Source: Nocardiopsis alba DSM 43377
GTDB taxonomy: Bacteria > Actinomycetota > Actinomycetes > Streptosporangiales > Streptosporangiaceae
DNA: 64,000 nucleotides
Direction of reading: 5' to 3'
Assembly: GCF_000341225.1 (NCBI RefSeq)
Contig: NZ_ANAC01000005.1
Span: 124,001 to 188,000 of the forward strand
Positions 34,120-45,420 of the stretch are shown in pieces. The notes beneath the pieces are model-generated. The model searched no databases. It saw only the letters and a program-made list of their open reading frames with translations, and had not been told where the DNA came from. The stretch's first letter is position 1. Each line of letters begins with the position of its first letter. Made by a program: the position numbers and the translations under genes.

Positions 34120-37100
34120 CTTCGGCGGAATCCACCGCCAGGCGCGAACCGGAGGATTCCAGAACACCGTCCGCCCCCGGCGGACCGGACGAGGGGCTGC
34201 GGTCGCGGCTCAAGGTCCTCGCGGTGTGTCTGCTTCTGGGAGTGCTGGCGGCCAGCATCGACCCCGGCCGGATCGTCGGCGACACCAAGCTCGACCTGAC
34301 GATCAACCCGCTGGGGTTCATGGAGCGCGCGTTCCACCTGTGGGACGCCTCCTACTTCGGGCAGCTCCAGAACCAGGCCTACGGGTACTTCTTCCCGAAC
34401 GGCCCCTTCCACCTGCTGTTCGAGACCCTGGGCATGCCCGAGTGGCTCGTCCAGCGGCTGTGGATGGCGGTCCTGCTCATCGCGGCCTTCCTCGGCGTCT
34501 ACAAGGTCGCCGAGGCGCTGGGCCTGGGGACCGTCAACACCCGCATCGTGGCCGGGGTCGCCTACGCCCTGGCCCCGCGCGTCCTCACCCTGCTGTCCTA
34601 CAACTCGGCCGAGCTCCAGCCCATGCTGCTCATGCCGTGGATCCTGTTGCCGTTGGTCCTGGGCGCCCGGCACGGATACCCGCCGGCGCGCATGGCCCTG
34701 CTGTCGGGCCTGGCCTTCCTCATGTGCGGCGGCACCAATGCCGCCTCGGAACTGGCCGTGCTGGTCGTCCCCGGCCTGTACCTGATCACCCGGGCCCGGG
34801 GCCCGCGCAAACGACGGCTCATCGCCTGGTGGTCGGTGGCCCTGGTCCTGGCCTCGTTCTGGTACATCGCGCCGCTGTTCATCATGGCGCGGTACGTGTA
34901 CTCGTTCATGCCCTACACCGAGGACGCGGCCGTCACCACCGGCATCACCTCGCTGTTCAACGCCCTGCGAGGCACCTCCAACTGGATGGGCTTCCTGCCC
35001 GACATGGGCAACACCGCCCTGCCCGCGGGCGCGGAGCTCTCGCTGACCCCGTGGCTGGTGGCGGTCACCGCGCTGGTCGCCGGGCTCGGCCTGGCCGGGC
35101 TGATCAACCGGCGCACCCCCGAACGCCTCTTCCTCATCACCAGCGTCCTCGTGGGCACCGCCATCGTGGTCGCGGGCTACACCGGAGCGCTCACCGGGCC
35201 CTTCGCGCCCTGGATGCGGGAGCTGTTCGACGGGGCGCTCTCCCCCTTCCGCAACGTGCACAAGTTCGACGCGCTCATCCGGCTGCCCATAGTCCTGGGC
35301 CTGGCGCACCTGCCCGTCGTGGTGGCCCGCGACCTGGCCGACCGCCGAGGCGAGGCCGTCTCCGGCCGGGTACGCCGCGTGGTCGCCGGTGCCGGGGCCG
35401 CGGTCTTCCTGATCACGCTCACCCCCCTCGCCACGGTCGGCGTCGCGCCCCGGGGAGGCTTCGAGGAGATCCCCGAGTACTGGTACGAGGCGGTCGACTG
35501 GCTGGAGGAGAACGCCGGGGACCCGGGCATGACCATGGCCCTGCCGGGTTCGGCCCGGGGCGAGTACGAATGGGGCCGCCCCCTCGACGAGCCCCTCCAA
35601 CCCCTCTACTCCGGGGCCTGGACCAACCACCAGATCATCCCCTGGGGCTCCTCCGGCATCTCCCGCATCAACCACGAGATCGACCAACGGGTCTCCTCCG
35701 GGCGCGGATCCGAGGGGTTGGCCGCCACCCTGGCCCGTCTGGGCGTCACGCACCTCGTCGTCCGCAACGACCTCCAACGCGTGGGCAACAACGGCGGCTG
35801 GCCCTCCCGGGTCCACCAGACCCTGCGGAACTCGCCCGGCATCTCCGAGGCGGCCGAGTTCGGGCCGGTCGTGGGTTCCCTCGACCACCGTTCCGCCTCC
35901 CAATGGTTCGACCAGGCCTACCCGTCCCTGACCGTCTACGAGGTGGAGGACGCCGCTCCCACGGTCGGCACCGTGCCCGCCGACGAGACGCTCCGGGTCA
36001 CCGGAGGCCCCGAGTCCGTCCTGCACCTGGCCGAACAGGGGCTGGTCGACGACGACCGCCCCATCCTGCTGGGAGACGACCCCGGAGCCGACGCCGTCGC
36101 GGCCGAGGACACGATCGTCACCGACACAGCGCGCCGACGCGAGGTGGTCTACTCCGACGTGCGCCGCAACGTCTCGGGCACCATGACCGAGGAGCAGGAG
36201 TACGAACGCGACGTCCCCGCCCCGGACATCCTCGACCCGGCCTGGGAGGAGTACGTCGCCCACGCGCGCGACATCGGTATCGCCGGCGTCACCGCCTCCA
36301 CATCGGAGGCGGGGGTCGAGGTCCGGCCGGGCGACCGGGACCCGGGCCACGCGCCCTACGCCGCGCTCGACGACGACCTGGGCACGGCCTGGCGCTCCAG
36401 CGCCTTCGAGGGCGCCCTCGGCCAGTGGATCGAGGTCGAGTTCACCGAACCCCGCGACCTCGACGGGCTGAACGTGGCCTTCGAACAGCTTCCGGGAGAG
36501 CCGCCGCCCTCGCGCGTCACCCTCATCACCGACGAGGGCAGGACCGAGGCGGCCGTCGCCGAGACCGACGAGCCGCAACGGCTCAACGCCCCGCCCGGAA
36601 TGACGTCCAGCCTGCGCATCAGGGTCGACGAACTCGCCTGGGAACCGGAGTACCGGTTCGGTACCCGGGTGGGGATCTCCACCATCGAGATCCCGGGACT
36701 GGAGGCCGCCCGCACCCTCGACGTCCCCGGCCCCGCCGACGCCGGAACGCTGCTCTTCACCGGTTCCACCGGCACGGCCCCCGGCTGCATGGAGGGCTCG
36801 AACGTGTGGGTGTGCAACCAGGACCTGGAGGTCGGCGGTGAGGACTCCGGCCGCCTGGACCGCACCTTCGAACTGTCCGCCGAGTCCGCCGCCGTCCCGC
36901 ACCGGATCTCCGGACAGGTGGTCCTGACCGACCCGCGCGAGGCGGAGAACGCCGCCAACCGGGCGAGTGGACCCCCCTACGTGACCGGATCCTCCACCGC
37001 GGTCCGACACCCCGCCGCCATGGGGCGCGGGGCGCTCGACGACGACCCCGCCACGGTCTGGTATCCGGACCCGGAGGAGAAGAACCCCTGGCTGGACATC

Positions 37101-38579
37101 GAGCTGGGCGAGGCCACCACCCTGGACCGTCTGGACGTGGAGTTCCCTCGGGCGGACAGCGTGATGCGTCCGATCAAGGTCACCATCGAGGGCGACGACA
37201 CCGTCCGCGAGGGTTGGCTGGACGGGAGCGAGCGCGTCGAATTCGCCCCGCTCACCACCTCCTCCCTGCGTCTGACCTTCGAACGTCCCGAGGGGCAGGC
37301 CCTGGAGATCGGCACCATCGAACTGCCCGGGGTGGAACCGGTCGACCCGGCGCCGAAGGCCGATGTCTCCACCGCCTGCGGGCTGGGCCCGACCCTGCGG
37401 GTCAACGACCAGAGGGTGGAGACCCGGATCAGTGAGGGCACCCTCGCCGACCAGCTCAACGGGCGTCCGTTGAGCTATGAGGCCTGCACCGAACTCGACC
37501 TCTCCGAAGGGGAGAACCGCGTGGTCGTGGACCCGGGCAACCGGTACCAGGTCCGCTCGGCCCTGGTGGAGACCGTCGGGGACTCCGTGGCCGAACGCCC
37601 CGAGGTCCGGCTGGCCGAGGTCGACACCCTGCGTTCGTGGGGTCCGGGAGAGCGCCGCTTCGACGTGGACGTCGACGAGGACAGCCTGCTCGTGGTCAAC
37701 GAGAACTTCAACGAGGGCTGGGAGGCCCGGGTCGACGGGGTCGACGGCCCCTTGGAACCGGTCCGTCTGGAGGGGTGGAAACAGGCCTGGGAACTGCCCG
37801 GGGGCACCGCGGGCACCGTCACCCTCACCTACACCCCGGACACCCTCTACCAGCGCGTCCTCGCCGTGGGCGGCGGGCTCGCCGCCCTGCTGGTGATCCT
37901 GGTCGCCTGGCCGCGCCGCCTGCTGCCCGGCGGTCGGCGCACGGCGGAGGAGCCGTCGCGCGGTGCCCGGAGCCTGCCGACCGCCGGCACCGGCCGGCTG
38001 CCGCGTCGGGTGGTCCTGCCCCTGGGCCTGGCCTACGGGGTGTGGGTGGCCGGCTGGGCCGGAGCCGCCCTGGTCGGCACCATCCTGGCGGCGATCTGGT
38101 GGTTGTCTCGCCGTGCCCCGGGGCGACTGCGCCACGCCAAACCGGGCCGTCCCTCCCTGGGCGGACGGATGCTGCCGCACCTGGCCGGCCCCTGGGTCGT
38201 GACGGTGTCGTTGACCCTGGCCGGGCTGGCCACGGCCGCGGGTACCCACCTGGCCCTGAACATGCCCTTCCACGACGTCACCGAGACGCTCGGCACGGCT
38301 CTGCGCGGTTGGGTGCCCCAGGTGCTCTGTCTGCCCGCGATGGCCCGGCTGGTCCTGGCGTTGGGGCAGCCCGGCATCGAACAGGAGACGGGATCCGGAT
38401 CCGAGGTGGACGAGACGACGGTCGAGGGACCGTCGCGCCTCCCCGACGTCGACGAGGACGGTGGACCCGGTGACGGGCCGCCCTCGGACGAGGGCGGCCG
38501 TGACGGGATCGGGCCCGACCACGACGGTGGGGAACCGGGGCCCGAGGGCGCGCACGAGGTCGAGGAGGTTCGCGGGTGA
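34116..38579 (+). CDS. aftD: AftD-like alpha-(1->3)-arabinofuranosyltransferase family protein
   Basis: 1487 residues, the size of AftD. A GT-C membrane core (about 30-440, about 11 helices) contains INPLGFMERAFHLWD and LSPFRNVHKFDALIRLPI, which I associate with the DUF3367/AftD core. Two discoidin-like carbohydrate-binding modules follow: YAALDDDLGTAWRSS (near 750) and GALDDDPATVWYPD (near 970). Further helices lie near 1250-1410, then an acidic C-terminus. In mycobacteria AftD transfers arabinofuranose to cell-envelope arabinan. This organism probably lacks mycolic acids, so another glycan is expected. Confidence 0.85.
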   Translation: MTSAESTARREPEDSRTPSAPGGPDEGLRSRLKVLAVCLLLGVLAASIDPGRIVGDTKLDLTINPLGFMERAFHLWDASYFGQLQNQAYGYFFPNGPFHLLFETLGMPEWLVQRLWMAVLLIAAFLGVYKVAEALGLGTVNTRIVAGVAYALAPRVLTLLSYNSAELQPMLLMPWILLPLVLGARHGYPPARMALLSGLAFLMCGGTNAASELAVLVVPGLYLITRARGPRKRRLIAWWSVALVLASFWYIAPLFIMARYVYSFMPYTEDAAVTTGITSLFNALRGTSNWMGFLPDMGNTALPAGAELSLTPWLVAVTALVAGLGLAGLINRRTPERLFLITSVLVGTAIVVAGYTGALTGPFAPWMRELFDGALSPFRNVHKFDALIRLPIVLGLAHLPVVVARDLADRRGEAVSGRVRRVVAGAGAAVFLITLTPLATVGVAPRGGFEEIPEYWYEAVDWLEENAGDPGMTMALPGSARGEYEWGRPLDEPLQPLYSGAWTNHQIIPWGSSGISRINHEIDQRVSSGRGSEGLAATLARLGVTHLVVRNDLQRVGNNGGWPSRVHQTLRNSPGISEAAEFGPVVGSLDHRSASQWFDQAYPSLTVYEVEDAAPTVGTVPADETLRVTGGPESVLHLAEQGLVDDDRPILLGDDPGADAVAAEDTIVTDTARRREVVYSDVRRNVSGTMTEEQEYERDVPAPDILDPAWEEYVAHARDIGIAGVTASTSEAGVEVRPGDRDPGHAPYAALDDDLGTAWRSSAFEGALGQWIEVEFTEPRDLDGLNVAFEQLPGEPPPSRVTLITDEGRTEAAVAETDEPQRLNAPPGMTSSLRIRVDELAWEPEYRFGTRVGISTIEIPGLEAARTLDVPGPADAGTLLFTGSTGTAPGCMEGSNVWVCNQDLEVGGEDSGRLDRTFELSAESAAVPHRISGQVVLTDPREAENAANRASGPPYVTGSSTAVRHPAAMGRGALDDDPATVWYPDPEEKNPWLDIELGEATTLDRLDVEFPRADSVMRPIKVTIEGDDTVREGWLDGSERVEFAPLTTSSLRLTFERPEGQALEIGTIELPGVEPVDPAPKADVSTACGLGPTLRVNDQRVETRISEGTLADQLNGRPLSYEACTELDLSEGENRVVVDPGNRYQVRSALVETVGDSVAERPEVRLAEVDTLRSWGPGERRFDVDVDEDSLLVVNENFNEGWEARVDGVDGPLEPVRLEGWKQAWELPGGTAGTVTLTYTPDTLYQRVLAVGGGLAALLVILVAWPRRLLPGGRRTAEEPSRGARSLPTAGTGRLPRRVVLPLGLAYGVWVAGWAGAALVGTILAAIWWLSRRAPGRLRHAKPGRPSLGGRMLPHLAGPWVVTVSLTLAGLATAAGTHLALNMPFHDVTETLGTALRGWVPQVLCLPAMARLVLALGQPGIEQETGSGSEVDETTVEGPSRLPDVDEDGGPGDGPPSDEGGRDGIGPDHDGGEPGPEGAHEVEEVRG

Positions 38580-39595
38580 GCACGTTCTCCCAGATGGGGC
38601 GGGCGCCCGGAGGACTCTCCGCGTCACCGCCCAAGGGGACACTCCTGGTGGCCGCCGGGGCGTTCCTGATGACCCTGGCGCTCCTCCTGCCGCTGTACGT
38701 GCACGACCGGGTCGCGCTGATCCCCGGCGAGTTCTCACAGACCCTGAGGATGACCGCCTCGGACGCCGCCTACCTGGACACCGCCACATGGCAGAACCAC
38801 GAGAACGTCGAGGTGGAACGGGCCACCCGGGTGGACGCCTCGCTCCACGGGGCGGACTGGTCCGCCTGGGAGATGACGGTCGACACCTCGGTCTCCGACC
38901 GGATCATCGACCACTGGAGCCGGCGCGTCATCGTGGACCGGGAGACCGGACGCGCGGTCAACTGCTGCGGTGAACACGTCGACGGCGACCGCGCGGTCCG
39001 TCAGGCCGGTCTGGTCCTGAACTGGCCCGCCGGGGCCCCCGAGGACGGCCACTCCTTCTACGACGCCGAGATGCGCTCGGCCCCCTCCGTCGGGTTCGAC
39101 GAGGAGGACGAGGTCGGAGGGCTGCCGGTCCGCCGCTACACGCAGACGGTGCCGCCCACCCAGGTCCCCGAATCGGCACGGGAGGTGCCCGCGTTCCTGT
39201 TCGACGGCGGGGCCCGGGGCACGATCGAGGCCACCCGTTGGCTGGAGCTGGAACGGACCTTCTGGGTGGAACCGACCACCGGGGCGGTCGTGAACATGAC
39301 CGAGGAGCGCTCCGAGACCCTGCGTCCCCTGAACGGTTCCGGAAAGGTCTCCCTGCTGGAGGCCGAACTCTCCCTGGCCGAGGGGCAGGTCGCCTCCCTG
39401 GTCGAAGGGGCCCGGGTCCGGTCCCTGCTGCTCAGGGCGGTGGACCTGTGGGTTCCCTGGGCCGCCGGTCCGCTCGGCGCCCTCGCGATCCTGCTCGGCC
39501 TGGTCCAGGCCTGGCGGGCCCGGGGCGAGGACGACCCCGGAACGGGACGGGACGAGGAGGAGGCGGCCGTACCGACCCCGGTCGAGGCCGGCTGA
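38576..39595 (+). CDS. DUF3068 (PorA-like) membrane protein
   Basis: 339 residues. One N-terminal helix (LLVAAGAFLMTLALLLPLYV), a long exterior domain (about 45-295) and a C-terminal helix (VPWAAGPLGALAILLGLVQAW) before an acidic tail. DUF3068 landmarks are the RMTASDAAYLDTATWQN and YTQTVPPTQVP segments. The GTG overlaps the aftD TGA (GTGA). DUF3068 genes commonly accompany AftD homologues in actinomycetes. The function is unknown and the porin label of the family is uncertain. Confidence 0.87.
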   Translation: MSTFSQMGRAPGGLSASPPKGTLLVAAGAFLMTLALLLPLYVHDRVALIPGEFSQTLRMTASDAAYLDTATWQNHENVEVERATRVDASLHGADWSAWEMTVDTSVSDRIIDHWSRRVIVDRETGRAVNCCGEHVDGDRAVRQAGLVLNWPAGAPEDGHSFYDAEMRSAPSVGFDEEDEVGGLPVRRYTQTVPPTQVPESAREVPAFLFDGGARGTIEATRWLELERTFWVEPTTGAVVNMTEERSETLRPLNGSGKVSLLEAELSLAEGQVASLVEGARVRSLLLRAVDLWVPWAAGPLGALAILLGLVQAWRARGEDDPGTGRDEEEAAVPTPVEAG

Positions 39596-39668
39596 ACCCG
39601 CGCGGAGCGGGAGGCGGGTACCGTCTCGGGGCCGGTGGTGCTCCCGGGACCGGTGTGGGGCAGGGGCG

Positions 39669-39674
39669 TAGAAT
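39669..39674 (+). promoter_or_regulatory. -10 box of leaderless SRAP gene
   Basis: TAGAAT ends 7 nt before ATG 39682 with no ribosome-binding site between. No LexA-type box is visible. Confidence 0.5.
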
Positions 39675-39681
39675 CGGACAC

Positions 39682-40533
39682 ATGTGCGGTCGCTATGCCC
39701 AGTCCAGGAACGTGCACCAGCTCCAACTCGCCTTCGGCCTGCCCGAACAGGCGGTGGGGGAGGAGGCCGACCCGCGCGCCTGGCCACCACTGGAGGAGCT
39801 CGACCCGGACTACAACATCTCCCCGGGACGCCCGGTCCAGGCCGTCTTCGGCCCGCCTCCGCAGGGGTCGGGAGAGGCGGAGCCGGGCCCGCGCTCCCTG
39901 CACACCCTGCGCTGGGGACTGATCCCCTCCTGGGCCAAGGACCGCAACATCGGCTACCGGATGATCAACGCCCGCAGCGAGACCGTCGCCGAGAAGCCGG
40001 CCTTCCGCTCCGCGTTCCGGCACCGCCGCTGTCTGCTTCCGGCCGACGCCTACTACGAGTGGCAGTTGCTCAACAAGGACGGCACCGCCGAGGCGAGCAC
40101 CTCGCCCGCGACCGATCCCCAGCACCGTAAGCGCAAGGCCAAGGCGGCCAAGAAACCCTTCTCCATCCACTACCACCAGGAGGAGCCGCTCGCCCTGGCC
40201 GGGATCTTCGAACGCTGGCGCGACCCCGAGGTCGACGAGAACGACCCAGGGGCCTGGGTCTGGTCGTGCGCGGTGATCACCACCGAGGCCGCGCCCGAGC
40301 TGGCCCACATCCACGAGCGCATGCCGATCATCGTCCCCTCCGACGGGTGGGCCTCCTGGCTCGATCCCTCCACCGGTCTCGACGAGCTGACCCATCTGAT
40401 GGACCGGACGCCGGTGGACCGCTTCGACGTCGACGAGGTCTCCACCGACGTCAACAGCATCAAGAACAACCGCCCCGACCTGTTGGAACCCGTCTCCGAC
40501 ACCGAGGGTGACGAACCGGAGACACTTTTCTGA
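39682..40533 (+). CDS. SOS response-associated peptidase (SRAP/HMCES-YedK family)
   Basis: 283 residues. SRAP proteins form a stable thiazolidine link with abasic sites in single-stranded DNA through Cys2, shielding them. Here Cys2 (MCGRYA), the NARSET motif, the ADAYYEW Glu motif and His in HERMPII are all present. A Lys-rich insertion (about 150-165, QHRKRKAKAAKKP) interrupts the usual core before FSIHYH. The start must be ATG 39682 because Cys2 is catalytic. Monogenic, probably leaderless. Confidence 0.95.
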   Translation: MCGRYAQSRNVHQLQLAFGLPEQAVGEEADPRAWPPLEELDPDYNISPGRPVQAVFGPPPQGSGEAEPGPRSLHTLRWGLIPSWAKDRNIGYRMINARSETVAEKPAFRSAFRHRRCLLPADAYYEWQLLNKDGTAEASTSPATDPQHRKRKAKAAKKPFSIHYHQEEPLALAGIFERWRDPEVDENDPGAWVWSCAVITTEAAPELAHIHERMPIIVPSDGWASWLDPSTGLDELTHLMDRTPVDRFDVDEVSTDVNSIKNNRPDLLEPVSDTEGDEPETLF

Positions 40534-40657
40534 CCCGGTGAACCCTGGACAGGTCGGGGCATGGCCTGTGTATGGTGTGCGAGGCCGAGGACGGAGTCCC
40601 CGGCCCGGACACCCCGATCGTGGTGTCCCCACGCACGTTCGACGTGCGCACATCTGA

Positions 40658-42430
<1,773 letters not shown>

Positions 42431-42443
42431 GAGAGCACGCCCT

Positions 42444-42478
42444 CGGGCCCGCCGTTCTCAGCAGGAGCGGCGGGCCCG
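42444..42478 (+). terminator. thiC terminator
   Basis: Perfect 11-bp arms (42444-42454 with 42468-42478), 13-nt loop, 14 nt after the stop. It may also serve the convergent methyltransferase gene. Confidence 0.8.
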
Positions 42479-42524
42479 ACGGCTTCGACGAGAGGGCGTG
42501 TGCGCGTGCGGATGCTCGAGCGTC

Positions 42525-43349
42525 TCAGCCGCGTTTGACCACGCTGGCGATCAGGTGGACGCCGACGTAGTCGTCGGACTCGGCCGCGTGCAGTTCCATC
42601 TCGACCAGCCGGCTCATCGAACGCGGATCGCGGTCCAGCATCATCTCCACGGTCGAGGCCGACAGCACCGTCCGCGGCTTGACCCACTCCAGCTCCAGTC
42701 CGGCCTCGGCGACCATCTCGGTGAGCTGCTCGGCGGTGAAACAGCGGGTGATGGAGCCGTCCGGCCAGGGGACCAGGAGTACGTCGGCGCTGGGGGCGTG
42801 GCTGAGCTCGGGCCAGTAGTCCTGTTCGGCCAGCAGGGCCATGCCCAGCACCACCGAGTCGACGCAGAACAGGGCGCGACCGCCCGGCCGCAGGACACGG
42901 GCGACCTCGGCCATGGAGGCCTCCGTGGCCAGGTGGCGCGAGAGCACCCGGTTGTCGGCGATCACCCCGTCGAAGGAGGCGTCGGCGAAGGAACGAAGGA
43001 GGGCCGAGTCGCCGACCACGTGACGCAGGCGGCCTCGGCGGGAGGGGCGCGGGGGCACCACGGCCCGGCCGTTCACCAGGGTGAGGGGGCGTCGCACGGC
43101 GGCGTCCACGGAGGGCAGCAGGGTGACCACGTCGTGCCCGGCGGCAACGGCGCGTGGGGTCCCCTGGAAGTCCGGACCGGACAGGTCGAGCAGCCGGGAC
43201 GGGGTGGTCGGCAGCCAACGACCGATCTGAGCCTCGGCCACCGCCCAGTAAAAGCGCCAGTAATCCGACAGACGGTCGGTGGTGGCGAACTGGGCGGCGG
43301 GTGATCGAGGGTGATCGGAGGCCGGAGTCGAGGACGATCGCACGTGCAC
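42525..43349 (-). CDS. Class I SAM-dependent methyltransferase
   Basis: 274 residues. SAM-binding motif I is diverged (RLLDLSGPDFQGTPRAVAAGHDVVTL). The next strands read HVVGDSALLRSFADASFDGVIADNRVLSRHL and MAEVARVLRPGGRALFCVD, the type-11 methyltransferase pattern. C-terminal segment FTAEQLTEMVAEAGLELEWVKPR is the usual closing helix. GTG 43349 is preceded by GGAGAGGAG. Faces thiC and diverges from sigR. Substrate unknown. Confidence 0.88.
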   Translation of the reverse strand: MHVRSSSTPASDHPRSPAAQFATTDRLSDYWRFYWAVAEAQIGRWLPTTPSRLLDLSGPDFQGTPRAVAAGHDVVTLLPSVDAAVRRPLTLVNGRAVVPPRPSRRGRLRHVVGDSALLRSFADASFDGVIADNRVLSRHLATEASMAEVARVLRPGGRALFCVDSVVLGMALLAEQDYWPELSHAPSADVLLVPWPDGSITRCFTAEQLTEMVAEAGLELEWVKPRTVLSASTVEMMLDRDPRSMSRLVEMELHAAESDDYVGVHLIASVVKRG

Positions 43350-43461
43350 TCCTCTCCCAATCCTTCAAAGGGTCCTACCCGCACTCTGCCATGCCTCACC
43401 TTCGACGACGAGGCCAATCGGCCGATCGACGAACTTCGGGCCCTTGGTCCCCGCCGGATCC

Positions 43462-43487
43462 GGAATCAGCGCGGAGGGATCGTTGTT
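43462..43487 (+). promoter_or_regulatory. sigR: SigR-type autoregulatory promoter of sigR
   Basis: GGAAT (43462-43466), 18-nt spacer, GTT (43485-43487), the consensus recalled for SigR/SigH disulfide-stress promoters and for S. coelicolor sigRp2. The predicted transcript starts near 43494. Confidence 0.75.
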
Positions 43488-43596
43488 GACAACGACACCG
43501 TCCGGGGAGCGGAACCCGGAGGCGTCCGCTGACGGAAGTGGAGGGTCACGAGATCATGCCGACAGCCGGCGCGTGCCTTGAGCGTGAGGAAGCGGT

Positions 43597-43618
43597 GTCG
43601 ACGCGGGGCCGCGTCGAC
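43597..43618 (+). repeat. Palindrome between the two possible sigR starts
   Basis: GTCGACGCGG, GG, then its exact complement: a 22-bp palindrome inside the N-terminal extension coding region. Could fold in the long transcript and influence translation or turnover. Confidence 0.45.
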
Positions 43619-43654
43619 GCGCGGGTCCAGGTCGTGGGACCGTATCGTTGGGAT

Positions 43655-44367
<713 letters not shown>

Positions 44368-44371
<4 letters not shown>

Positions 44372-44679
44372 GCGGCGGCCACGACAAAGCGGAATCGGAC
44401 ACCCCGTGCAGTGAGGTGCTCGACAAGCTCTACACCTATATCGATGGTGAGCTCGAGGAGTCCAACTGCGATGAGGTGCGCAGACACCTGGACGGGTGCG
44501 GTCCGTGCCTGGACGAGTACGGCCTGGAGGAGGCCGTGAAGAAGCTCGTCGCCAAGCACTGTGGCTGTGACACGGCCCCGCCGGAGCTGAGGACCAGGAT
44601 CCTCGGTCGGCTGGCGGCGGCACGTGAGGAGCACTTGGCCCGTGAGGCCCGGGAGGACACCCCGGAAACATCCGTCTAG
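44368..44679 (+). CDS. rsrA: Anti-sigma factor RsrA, zinc-binding redox switch
   Basis: 103 residues. RsrA binds SigR when reduced and releases it when its cysteines form a disulfide. The ZAS signature is intact: Cys14, His40, Cys44 and Cys47 (HLDGCGPC), with extra Cys34, Cys67 and Cys69. ATG 44368 overlaps the sigR stop by 4 nt, ensuring balanced synthesis. A canonical U-tract terminator follows. Confidence 0.96.
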
Positions 44680-44695
44680 GGTCCCCACGCCGGGG

Positions 44696-44727
44696 CGAAG
44701 GCTGGAATTCCAGCCTTCGCCTTTTTT
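44696..44727 (+). terminator. Classical intrinsic terminator after rsrA
   Basis: 24-bp perfect palindrome 44696-44719 (centre GGAATTCC), then C and CTTTTTT. A real U-tract is uncommon in this genome. Confidence 0.93.
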
Positions 44728-45023
44728 GTTCCCTGAAGCCAATTGTGGGGTTCTGCTGGCATGTGTCACTTTTGTGGGCTTGTGTGGTTCCGTGTCATGG
44801 TGTTTCCCTTGGGTTTCAGGGTTTTGGTCACGCGGCCTCTTCGCGGTCCTTCCTGTGGTGCTCGACACGCCCGATGGTGCTCCTCTCTTTCGTGTCGTGA
44901 CCTAGTCGGAATGAATTTCCTTGAAGGTCGTTCGACTTGTTTCATGTCATCACGATGTGTGATCATGCCTGGTCGGATTCGCTCCGGTCGGGGTCGAGAA
45001 CGCCGGTGGGCAGGCGTGTACCC

Positions 45024-45029
45024 TATAGT
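45024..45029 (+). promoter_or_regulatory. -10-like box in the AT-rich gap
   Basis: TATAGT, five of six matches to TATAAT. No clear -35 at 17 nt. Transcription would start around 45036, about 385 bp before the next gene. Confidence 0.45.
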
Positions 45030-45045
45030 GTGAAAAAGGTTCACA
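45029..45045. promoter_or_regulatory. CRP-like dyad over the predicted start site
   Basis: TGTGAA-N5-TTCACA. It resembles the CRP box TGTGA-N6-TCACA with one extra spacer base and overlaps the start of the TATAGT promoter. Confidence 0.4.
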
Positions 45046-45216
45046 GTTACTCTCGGTAGTTGCTTAGGTTTGTTAATTGAATTAGTAATTCCGTAGTCCG
45101 GAAATGCACGCCTCGGCGGGGTGTGATCATGAGCCCGGTTCGGGTTGTGGGTAATCATGGTGGTGTTGTGGCCCGTTAAACTGGACGCCTTATCCAACGA
45201 ATGGGGTAATTTGCGC

Positions 45217-45260
45217 GGCGTACTCGGGGGATGAGCGGGGCGTACTCGGGGGATGAGCGG
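45217..45260 (+). repeat. Tandem 22-bp repeat, two copies
   Basis: Two identical 22-nt units (45217-45238 and 45239-45260) beginning GGCGTACTCGGGGG, followed by a 5-nt partial third copy. Confidence 0.85.
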
Positions 45261-45420
45261 GGCGTCGCCATGGGGAGGGGGTGGCCGTGTTCCTCGACGG
45301 GAGCGTGCCGAAGTCGTACGGGGATTTTTCGACTTCCACTTTTGCCGGGTGGTCCTGGTGGTAGAACAGAACCGGTGAAATCATGACAGTCCGGTCGTCG
45401 TCGGTGGGGGGTGAACGGGG

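Larger units (their letters stand above)
44728..45420. other. AT-rich non-coding region with orphan regulatory signals
   Basis: Nearly 700 bp without a supported gene and clearly poorer in GC than its surroundings, especially 45030-45110. It holds a -10-like TATAGT, a TGTGAA/TTCACA dyad, a CCCG-GTT-CGGG hairpin near 45135 and a 22-bp tandem repeat. It may encode a non-coding RNA or be a long 5' region of the HD-GYP operon. Confidence 0.55.

Noticed and set aside
33840..38789. A 1649-codon open frame antisense to the AftD-like gene
   Set aside because: Pure codon-bias shadow; the plus-strand gene has clear domains and coupled starts.
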